The position numbers and the translations under genes are program-made. The notes beneath the pieces are model-generated. The model was given only the letters and a program-made list of their open reading frames with translations. It was not told where the DNA came from and did not search any database. From the NCBI GenBank assembly GCA_965153455.1, contig OZ234494.1, positions 26,651,354 through 26,715,353 of the forward strand: DNA of 64,000 bases. The letters are read 5' to 3'. The stretch comes from Sphagnum compactum (lineage: Eukaryota > Bryophyta > Sphagnopsida > Sphagnales). Positions 53,749-64,000 of this stretch are shown here, piece after piece (the first letter of the stretch is position 1; each line of letters begins with the position of its first letter).

Positions 53749-54790
53749 TCGTCACACGAAAGAAAAATCATGGACAAGCATAGGTGCTGGTTCACCCAAG
53801 TCTAGTTCTGCTTACAATAACCCAGAACAGAATAAAAGTTTCATGAACCTTGAATGATAAATCACAGATAAGAATTGACAACGGGAAGGGAGTCAGCAAG
53901 GTGTCCCAGTGGTGCAAGTAAAGCAATCCGAGAAATCTCCTTTGTGTATGTGGAGGGCACCGTATATCCATGAATATCTATCTCTCCTCAACAAGAGGAC
54001 ATATATTACAACTACTCATTGAGTAGGTGTAAAATCCCAGTAAAGAGCTTTTTAAAAATTTGCTTTGTAATTTCTGTTGCCTCCCTTGACAGAATTTCAA
54101 TTGAAAGTAGAAAGGGACCCTCGAATGATGGAAATTCCCAATTTTGTAAAACTTCTTAACACGAGGTAACGAAGCACTTTTCAGCTCTTACCTAAAGCCC
54201 AGCCTTGGCGCTATTTGCCCTTGGCTGGGCCCTCAAACCCAGGAACAGCCTCAAAATTGTTCCTTACATTACACAAAAGGTCTCTAATGCTTTAGGGTTT
54301 TAGGGTTTAAGTCTCAATCTAAGTATAGGATAAAGCCTCAGGGTGCGGAGGAGGGACTATTGAGTTCAGGCTTACATTCCGGGCAAGTCGTGAGCTTTAC
54401 CCATTCTAAAGCACGTTGTGATATGAACCTAAGCAGACACGGATCACATCACAAGGCGTAAGAGGAGGAGTGTTCTTATTCTTACGCATTAAGAGTGGGA
54501 CGGATTTTACACCTTATGTTGACTCCTTAAGTTGCTTGTCACATACGTAGGAAGCTTGTAGGTAACGCTCTGGACGAGACTGGCTTGGGAGATTGTTGTC
54601 TGATTTTCTGTTGTCTTTGGAGACTGGGGACCGACTTCGCAAAACCATTATAACTAGTTCCTTCAGCCGCCACAGGTTTTGTTCTTCTCTCTTGCTCTTG
54701 TTGGTTCTTTCTTTTTCGTCTTTCTTGTGTCTGATTCTCTTATGTAAATGGTGCTTTCTCTTCCGGCTTTATTGTGTGCAGCGCTACCAT
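53749..54790. other. spacer and probable promoter of the small membrane-protein gene
   Basis: TTTAGGGTTTTAGGGTTTAA near 54292-54311 contains telo-box-like repeats, which in plants mark promoters as well as interstitial telomere remnants. AGCCCAGCCTTGGC and GCCCTTGGCTGGGC near 54197-54230 can form a hairpin. The last 0.2 kb is pyrimidine-rich (TTCTTTCTTTTTCGTC), like a plant leader intron or UTR. Confidence 0.4.
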
Positions 54791-56347
54791 GAGTAGGAAG
54801 AATGGCGTGTATGGAATGGGAGATTGAGTTTGAGAGACCAGCATAGATTGACTTTTTTTTCTGGGGTTTTGAAAGGTTTTTCTTAGGGTTTGGGTTTGTC
54901 TTGTAGAGGCTTAAAGTGAGGTAGTTTCTTGGTCTTGTACATTGTTATGATGTCATGTGGGGAATTGCTAAAGGTGTCTCGAGGTTTTTAGCAAGATTGG
55001 GCACGTGCTCATAGAGGTTGCTGAGATCCAACGGTTACACCAACAGGTAGCAAAGAACAGAAGTCAGCTGCAGCAGAAAATAATTGAATTTCTTTCTTGA
55101 GTTTTTCCAACTTTGATTAAGTAGAGTTTTTGAAGTGCAAGGGCAGATGGGGATTGTGAGTCTTGTGCTTCCTTCCCGTTCTTTTTTATGGTCTTGGCAG
55201 AAATAGGGTTAGGGTTTTGCCCAGAGGTAGTTATTGCACATTTGTAGTCATCCCATGGTTGCAAATGGTTTGCTAAAACCAGTAACTGCAGATACTCTAT
55301 CTTCTTTCTTTGAATGTTTTTCAGTTTACAGGTACAAGAGGTGCAAGTACTCTTGACACATTTGAGAACTGAGAGTAGGAGGCAGATATCTTTTCTCACA
55401 CAAAGGTCTCTAGATAGTGATCTGGGTTAGGCTTTTCTTTGTTGATTTGGTGAAGCTAGCCAGTGAGAATCTGTTGAATGGAGATGTGCACAATGGTTCT
55501 TTGGCATTTGGATTCCATTGACATGGCTTGGTGTTTGTAAGCACAGCTTCAGAATCATGCTTTAATGGATGCTGCAAGTAGCTGATATAGCACTTGTTGA
55601 CCATGCTTGTTAACCTGGTTCTGCAAGGGTTTAGAGAAACAGGTCTCAAACTCTGAATGTTTTCGAAGATGGCTTTTCCAGGGATTTGATTGACCTTGTG
55701 AGAGTAGAGATGTGGTATAGTGGAAGGTTATTCACACTGTGTAGATAGTGGATGCTCATGTACACATCTGTCTGTGGACAAGACCACAACTGGTCTGATG
55801 CTGTGGGGATTTTGACCTTTGTATACCAAGGCTTTTATGCAAGCTTGAAGGTCTGGTAGCTTCAGTTGAATGTGGAAGGTGATGAAAGTGATACATATTC
55901 CAAACCTAAGAGGCTGAGATTGATGGATTTTGAGTTAAGGGATTTGAATTGGGATGGGAATGTGGTTTGGATAGGAATGGCAAAAGTGGTGGATATTTTG
56001 TACAAAGGTGTGACAGCAGGACTGGGGGTGGCCACACTTTGGTTTGGGGCCAATTTGGCGTTCAATATCACTCGTGGCATTTCATGGCACTATGCCCATG
56101 ACCAGGTATGTTTTCTTGTTGCAGGATTCCAGATTGACAGCACAGCATTTTCTGTCTCTTCACTTCACTCAGCAGTACCCAGTCGTGCTCCAACAATTTT
56201 AGCTAACGTACACTATCATGAGCACTTTTCTGTTTTCTAGCTTACGATCTGGTTGATGTAATCTTTTGCAATATGGTTCATTCTAACCATGGCCAAATTA
56301 TTTGACAGGAAACAGAGAGGAAGGAAGAAACGACTCAAAAAAGTTGA
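54791..56347 (+). CDS. small probable membrane protein, unrecognised
   Basis: Two exons are well supported. The first is 55866-56105, after CTTCAG and before CAG|GTATGT. The second is 56309-56347, after TTTGACAG, which ends with ETERKEETTQKS and TGA. Together they give 92 residues in phase: a charged start (VEGDESDTYSKPKRLRL), a segment WIGMAKVVDILYKGVTAGLG and a hydrophobic GVATLWFGANLAFNITRG, likely one membrane helix, then WHYAHDQ and a charged tail. The first exon is less sure. ATG near 54790 (ACCATGAGTAGGAAG) can join after AATGGC by a GTGTAT donor, for about 98 residues in total. Otherwise translation may begin at the Met in LRLMDFE. I do not recognise the family. The Gly-rich amphipathic helix suggests an organelle or endomembrane protein, which is inference. 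Confidence 0.5.
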
Positions 56348-57689
56348 CCAATTTTTCATGTGCAAACTGTTTATTGCAAATGTAGCAGCTTTACATTTGT
56401 TTGGCTGTAGCATGCGTTGCAAAGTTGGTTTGCAGCTGACATTGCACGGAACTGACAATCTTTGTGTTAACACTGACTTGCTTAGTGTGCTGAAGCTCAA
56501 TGGGTCTGCTGATATTCTTTCTTCTGCTCACTAACAAATGGGTGCTGAAGAGTCTTCAGTTTTGCTGATGTCTTTTGCATTTTTAGTTTATGGCCACTTT
56601 TCCTATTTTCTGTTAGCAGAACCCTCTATATTGGCATTAGTAGCACACTCGTGCAGATTCTGCCATTTTTTATGTAGCCCCATTACACTATTTAGCTGAG
56701 AAACATATGGAGCTCCAAAAAGCAATTATGGTTGTTCCAGATATTGTCCAGTCTTGTGGTCTGCAGTGGGTGCACTTGCATAACTTACAGATTTAGTGGA
56801 TCTGTGTTGTTACACCCTTGTTATTTATCACCTGTCTCTGGAACAACACTGGTTGGGCTACTTGTGTAGGCTTGAACAAATGTGAATGAGGTTGCAATGG
56901 ATATGAAAGGGCCAAATTAATGAAATTAGATTTTTCTGCTCAGTCTACTGTTTTCCTTGAGCCCTCATGTGTGTGACCATGAGGGGTTTCTGTGACCACA
57001 ATGTGTTGCTTGCAATGCCACGATCTGAGATTCCATGAACAATCTGACCATAGGTTGCTGCAATTTTGTGGCACTAACAACAGGAATTAACATGCTGACC
57101 AGCTGATCTTGTGAAGACTCTGAAGAAAGTTAGGTTGGATCATTCACAGTTTTCTTGAAGTTGCAGATCAAGAGGTGAACCAAAATCTGATTCAAAACTC
57201 AATGTATCTATTAGATCATACTTGAGCATCTTGATCTGCTTGAAAGGTGAAATGTTGGAAGTATGGGAATTGAAGATGTGTGGTGTGCATTGTTGATAAT
57301 GTGTCTAACTGAGATTCAATATGCACTGTAGAGCAGTTGGCTAGAGGCTGCTTGAATCTGTGAATTGGGAAGAGAGGAGCTTTACTCCAGATCATCATGG
57401 AAAATAATCTGCCATTTAGAAGAGGATAGAATGGAATTCTTGGTTTCATTTCCATGGGTTTGAGGCATTGAGTGGGAAATTCTAGCACAGAAAGAATTAG
57501 GCAAAAAGCATGGTCATTTTGTCATCATGGAGTTGCAGGTATGTTAAAACGCTTAGTTTCTTTCTTAATGTGAGGAATCAGGACTTGTTTGAAGCCCCTT
57601 TGAAGAACACTGTTATTGGCTCGCTTTACAGGGAACCTGAACTTGGGATTCATGAAGCATGAAGGGATACCATCTTTTTTTTTCAATTT
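56348..57689. other. gene-free stretch
   Basis: It holds the probable 3' UTR of the small membrane-protein gene, then unremarkable DNA. Frames at 57216-57488 and 57525-57719 (reverse) have no recognised content. Confidence 0.5.
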
Positions 57690-57845
57690 TGTGATGTAGC
57701 TGAAGTGGCGATCATCCATAACAGGGTTTACTCGGATTTGGCTACATACTAGGTATGAAAGTAAAAAAATGAGAATCCTTCTATATTTCTGGCTACCAAC
57801 TGAAACTTATCATAAAAGCTGGTGATTTGGAAAAAATTTCCTCAT
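57690..57845 (+). repeat. dispersed repeat family R1, copy 3
   Basis: TGTAGCTGAAGTGGCGATCA, then TCGGATTTGGCTACATACTA, CCTTCTATATTTCTGGCTAC and TTTGGAAAAAATTTCCTC match copy 2 block for block with substitutions. No coding capacity. Confidence 0.65.
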
Positions 57846-60800
57846 GAATGTGGGCCGTTTTTTTCACTTAAAATCATTTGTATAGGTTGAAACCATGGTG
57901 AAATTTGGCCAAAAACAGAAACAGTGTCTGAGGTTCTACCTATAGTCCAATCTTGGATGTGTCACCTCATAAGTCACAAGGTATGCCGTTTGAACCTATG
58001 CAAGATTTGAAAGTTCGCTGGTAGCAAAACTAATCAAAGTGGGGAGATGTTTGGTGGTCTCGTGTTTGTGGTGGGAAGTTCTAATCAGTGTAACTCATAA
58101 TTCATTGCCTTCAATGCACATTTGGTGGAAGTTTTTGTTGGTGTGCCTTAAGTATAGTTTTGGTTATACTTCTTAAAATTTGGAAATCTAATATTTTCAC
58201 TGATGTTGGGTATTTTTAGATGCCCGAACAGACCCCCAGCAGTTATCTGGGTGGTTCTTACAATTCATTCATAACTATGGGTTTCAAAAATCAAAGAACC
58301 AGTTCTGATATATAAGCACGGTTCTTAAGTTTTTGGAAAAAATCTAATAACTGCCTCGAAAAACCATTGGTTCTTTACTGTTTACTTCATGAAAACTGTC
58401 GGGTCTTTAAGGGTTTTCAAATGCCTGGGACTTGTAGTTCTTTGATTCTATTTTTTACAGAGAACTGGAACCCGAGGTTCTCTGATCCTGAAATAGTTAA
58501 AACTGAGAACCTGGTGGTTCTTAATAAATTCAAATAACTGCACAACACTGGTTTTCACCCACAATTGTGAAAACAAAAGAAACTATGACAAGAGCTAGAG
58601 GTGGTAAGATTGAGATCATTTCCTTCATGCAATAGGTACAAAGTCGTTTGATAATATAACACCTTGTTGGTGTATGATTCTTAAGTTCTACGTCATGAAT
58701 TTGAAGTGTGTTTGCTAATTGTGATCAAATGTTAACAGGCATGTAGATGTTCAAAATTATGTAAACACAACCAAGTTAATTAGTGGGCCCACAACTAGTT
58801 ATCTCTAACCACACACCACCTCATGGCATAAAAGATCTTCCACAAACTTTCATTGGATGATTATTCAACTTTAATTTGCAGTACATGAAAGGTGTCAATC
58901 CATGGGTTGTGACAAAATATGAAGTCAAACACTAGTTGGGATTTTTAGATGATTTGGGATGGCACTATGATCCTTCTTGCCAATACTTCCATGTTAAAAT
59001 CCCACACTTCAATACATACAATGTAGACAAAAAGTTCTCAATCAAGTTACCTCTCATCTAGAAGTGTTTTGATATTTTCATCATCAATCATTCATGAAGA
59101 AAAATGCAATACACAAGAATGAATATCACACACATGGTGCCTCTTCTTCAAAATTTGCGTATTAGTGTAGATGGACATAAACAATTGTTTTTGCAATAGA
59201 TTGATGCAAAGTTCAATCACAACTCCTATAATTGTGGGCTGAAAAAGACAATAATAATACTTCATTTTTGGACTACATTTTCACGTTGAATAGTGGGGGA
59301 ACCATGGATATTGTAGTCTAATACTTGGGTGGACCAGTAACACCTTTTGCAACGATGAGGATCATAATTTTGCACTTCCAAAGAGGAGGTGTGATATTTA
59401 GCTGGGAGTCACCCTACAGTTGACAATCATGTTGAGGAGGAAACTAGGAAGATTGAAAAGTCGGATCCTAACACTAGTGGTCCTTTCCAAATGCTGGCAG
59501 ACGACAAAACACTTGAAGTAATGCACCTTGGACTTTGGCGTTTTGGTTGGTGAACAACATATTGTCTATTACCCATCTAATGTCAGTTTCAATTTTTATC
59601 CTCCAAGTGGGAGAGAACACTAAATACCCCTAACAAGCTCTGTGCGGGCTTGCCTTTTCGTGCCTTGTGAGGTTCTGCTAGACAGAATTTTAAAACTTTA
59701 ATATCTTTGTTCTGCATGTTCAATTGCCTCTCCATGTTTTGCTATCCCACACCAAATTTTCTAACCCACCTCACCTCTCAGGAGAGAGCAAGGGTAGGCT
59801 AGCATTATCAGCTAGCCCACTTCTGCACACTAAATAAAAGCAGTGCTTTGCTTTATTTAGCGTTTAACTAGGCCAATCTTAGTCAAACCTTGCAACAGAC
59901 ATATTTGGCTCTCGATGATGCAAGGCATCACACTAACACTCGGATAAAGCTCGTTAGAAATTATTTAGCATCATATCCAAATAGGAACAAGCTTGAAAGT
60001 ATGTCCAATTATTTCTTCAATAAAGGTGATTGTGATATTTGAGATTGCAAAAATTGCCTAAGTTTTCACTCATCAAAAATACTTTGCGATTTATTTCTGA
60101 TCAAGCTAGGAACTTAAGTGAATTTTTCAAGTGGATGGTATTCATGGTGCCGCCCTTACAAGTGACATTGGGCTCAGTTCAAAAATAGACCATGATGTTG
60201 CTACTTAAAATATCCAACTTATGTCCATCTTAGATATATAGTAGATCATGCCATTGTTAATTTGTCATTGAAAACCATAATATATGGATATGTAAACCAT
60301 AATAATGGCAACCACATTGCCTTCTTCTTATTCAATATATCATAAAAAGTAATCCCCCCTTGGAAGTGGCAGCGCTAGAATTGTTATCAAAGGAAAAGCC
60401 ATCCTCCATTCATGCTTGTTTGACACACTCATTATCTCCCTTTCGCTTGTTGTGAGCAATTGGGTTTCAAAGATTAATGTCAAACAAAAGTTGAAAGTTG
60501 AAATCTACCTTTAATTACAAATGTGATTCATTGAAGTAAGTTTTGAAATATTTATGAACAATTAATGGGTGAAAAGAAAAATAGGGCTTGAATGTTTGAC
60601 CTGCAAGAATTTGCTTAGCTTCATTTCACAGTGTACTTAGATGTCAAAATATCATATATATAACCAGAAATCATTTTTAACTCTTTTTCTCTATATAATA
60701 ATGCAATTGAATGAAAGGAATGTGGTTTATAGAAGATCCTTAATGTTTATAACATTACCAAATCGATATTTAATGTCAATCACATTTTCCAAAATTTGAC

Positions 60801-63800
60801 TGTTAATAGAAATAGATGTGATTTGTACAACTATCAAATTACAACAACTAGACATTGAAACTCCTTCTTAAACTTCTATGTAGGTTCCAAAGAAATGTTT
60901 CAATATGCTTACCGGATATCTTTGGATAGTTTCTAAAACATTAATTTAATTTCTTTTTTGAGGGTTGGAAATTTATGGCAAAGATTTTTACACTAATTTG
61001 AAGGTTCAAATTTGAGTACATTAAATTTGTTCTAAAGTTCTCCATTATTGAGTTGGGTGACTTCATTCATGTTTGTTCAACTACCAATTTACGATTGTTT
61101 ATTTTTCTAAATGTTAAAAAGATATGCTAAAAACTTCAACAATATTCAATTTGATTGAATTATATATTTGATACATTATGAAAAGTCAAGACATGTGCAT
61201 TCATGAATTGCATATTTGATTTGTAAATTAAACATAAAATTTAATATGGGGTGGAAGCACAATAGAGGACATAATTTGGGCATTTTCATAACATATTATG
61301 TTTAAAGTATACACCTCAAAATGTGTTGCATTTAATTTTGGGTGTTTGAACTTTATATTTTGATTTCACAAAGTTAATTCTATTATTATTATTTGAAAAA
61401 CAGGACTAATGAATATGTTTATGATATATGTAATATAATAGAGCTTGTTTTTTGTTTTAGATGCAATATTTTGGTTTGAATTACTCAACCAAAAAACATT
61501 TGAAATAAAAATTTAAAAAATGACCCACTTCACAATTCTTGTCATCTTACATTTCAAAATGATTGTTTGTTAAGTTTTTAATTTAGTGCATATTTATGGT
61601 CATCGCCTTGAAAAAAAACTCATTTGTGATATGATAATTATCAAATTCTTCATATGGCTCACAAACATATTCCAATCATATGGAATCACAATGTTTAGTA
61701 AATATTACGAATTTTATAAAAGTTAAAATAATTTTAATCATTTATTGAATATATTTTCATTTTTTAGTACAATATTATGTACATTTTTTTCCAAATGTAT
61801 TCTAACATCATTTTATATGAAATTTAAAATGTAATTTCTTTATCATTTGGCCTATTTGGGTTTTGACCGACCATAATATGCAAAAACATTGTGAAAATCG
61901 TTCATAATAATGACATGGTTGAAGTTCAAATATGATGCCCTTAAAAAACAATACAATGTGTCAACAATCTTGACCCCCCCATAGTGTGCTTTCATCCTAT
62001 GATGTCATATGAGCAAACTTTTATGCCAAATTTGCAATAGTTTCCACCTAAGTTCAACATTTTCATGTTGAATATTCATTTACTCTTTGACTTTTCTTCA
62101 CCAATTGAAAAGGAAATTTTGAATGAATACAATTAGGATAACACATGTTACAAGTGTAACTAGTGCTTTTGTTATTTGTTTTCTGATTTTAAATGACTTG
62201 AAGTGCTTAAAAAATGACATGATCATGAATAACAAGTATTTACACCTTTGCATAATGGTATAATTTATTGTTTTTGGTCATGTGTATTTTTGGTCATTGT
62301 AAAAATCATGGATTTTTTAATCCATACTCCTTTCCAATCTATCGCATCATTGAAGCAAACTCCTTTTACATCAATTAAATAGGCAAGTGTGGTTTTTTTT
62401 ATAATCTTGTTTGCATTTGAATATCTATGGAGACAATATCATGACCAATAATCAATTATTCCGCCAAAATACATGTGTCCACAGAATTGATTAAAATGGT
62501 AATACAGTAACAAAATGTTTCATAATATAATGAAAATGAATAATGATCATAAGTCAAAGTACTTCTATATAACACAACAAATTTTAATTTCATTAACAAT
62601 TCAAATTTATAGTAATTGAACATAATATATGTGCATGTGCACTAGTTTTTTATCAATTGAACATTATATGGGAATTGAACCTATTCTTATGTTTAATTAT
62701 TAAGTTCCAAGGTATGCACACCATTTATGACTTGCACTAGTTATTTAAAAAACATAGCACACATATGGGGAAGTTTAATGTTGTTCATATTGGTCATACA
62801 TGGATATTTGGTGATATCCACAGAAGATTGATGAAACCTAAAATATTTTCATGAGCATATAGCTTAATGGTTTGAACTCATGACAATATTGCAAGACATT
62901 GCATATGGCTTGTTTGATTCACTATTATATCATACTAAACATTACCAAATTATAATTATCAATTGTGTTAGAAAGTCTCTTTTTATCAAAAAGGAAGTAG
63001 TTGTAAAAGTGAGAAGACATTTAATCACAATTGTTATTATGTGCCACATCAAATTACCAACCCAATTACATTGGTTTAAAAAATGTTTATTTCAACAAAA
63101 ATGAACCAAGTACTAAACCAAAAGCTAGAAAGACCATCAATTACACAAATAAGAAATGCAAGAAATATAATAGTTGGAAAAAAACTTTATGCTCAAATTG
63201 AGTATGATTGAGTGTTGGTCCCATTAATTCATCTAGAAAAGTCTTGCAAACACATTTTAAAGGTTTGTCAACCCAATAGGAAATAGGTTTTGCATCATGC
63301 AAAAGCATTCAGCATAACAAGGTTGTGTTTAAGCATAAAATATTCATGAAAAAAGTTTGATGTGGTTTTGATGGGAAAAAAATTGCATCATAATTTTTAT
63401 TTTGCAACTTATTTCAATTTTGGCAATAAAGGTAAATGTGAAGTGTCTAAAAGTCCATGTGAAAATGCCCTATTTTGGCCAAACATAGTATAGTATTCAT
63501 GGCCAATGAACATGGAGTGTACACATAATGCATGAAAATTCACATAGATAAAACTAAAAATTGCTCCAAAATCACTAGAGAAAAGACAAGATTTTTTTAC
63601 TAGTCTTTGTAATTACTTTCCAATCACAAGGGACTCACATATGTGATTAAAATCCCTTTAGTCACATAAGACAATTCACATATGACATTAGCCACAAATC
63701 ATAAGGGGTATTGGATGAAAGAAAAAATCAACAATATACAAGTTCATTAGAATTCAAATAAATCAATATCAAATATCAAATTTCATATTCAACTTTCAAT

Positions 63801-64000
63801 ATTAATTATCCATTTTTAGTTTCAAATATTTTTTTTCAATTCAAATAACATTTTTTAGTTTTTAAAACTCAAATATCAATTTTCATATTCAAGTAACAAT
63901 TTTTAGATTGAAATATTAATTTTTACATGTCAATATCTTAACAATTGATGAAATGCTTAAAAGGCTTTCCAAACCTACAATCCTTTTCTAATTTTTAGTT
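57846..64000. other. long AT-rich stretch without recognisable genes
   Basis: Six kilobases with only short frames on both strands and many A/T homopolymers. Around 58.8-59.6 kb composition is slightly richer and may be an old transposon, but no protein motif could be read. I see nothing else to annotate. Confidence 0.6.

Overview
This is nuclear DNA from a land plant. It carries split genes with GT-AG introns of about 80 to 1,000 bp and plant-type proteins: an L-type lectin receptor kinase, a CRM-domain splicing factor, a peroxisomal glutamate:glyoxylate aminotransferase, VPS41 and a lipid-transfer protein. Moderate introns, unbiased codon use and AT-rich transposon-littered spacers suggest a bryophyte, most likely a moss. 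That placement is inference from style, not from a marker.

The strongest large-scale structure is an inverted duplication. Positions 1-3339 (and perhaps beyond the left edge) match the reverse complement of 34189-37523 almost base for base. Each arm holds the 3' part of a lectin receptor kinase gene, about 2 kb of downstream DNA, and a small two-exon gene of unknown function in convergent orientation. The left kinase copy is cut by the window edge. The right copy is complete (36810-38978, minus strand).

The 30.8 kb between the arms holds three ordinary genes. A single-CRM-domain protein (3888-6294, +) is probably an organellar group II intron splicing factor. The aminotransferase (15564-19424, -) has 13 exons and ends in the peroxisomal signal SRL, which fits photorespiration. 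VPS41 (25455-33248, +) has 19 exons and belongs to the HOPS tethering complex. A 61-bp tandem repeat with a four-unit higher-order period lies at 23431-24215, upstream of VPS41. An AT-rich stretch (about 6.9-14.4 kb) holds a decayed PIF/Harbinger element with a transposase on the minus strand and a Myb/SANT-like partner on the plus strand.

Right of the arms the window is poor in genes. There is a three-exon nsLTP-like secreted protein (46770-47781, +), an exon-like open frame of unknown identity (51734-52025), and a small membrane-protein gene (about 54791-56347, +). Non-autonomous elements include a pogo-like MITE at 41082-41245, a CACTA-like MITE at 53594-53748 and a dispersed repeat family in three copies. 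From about 57.9 kb to the end the sequence is AT-rich and nothing convincing is seen.

Exon borders were read by eye from reading frame, splice consensus and remembered family sequences. No search was run.
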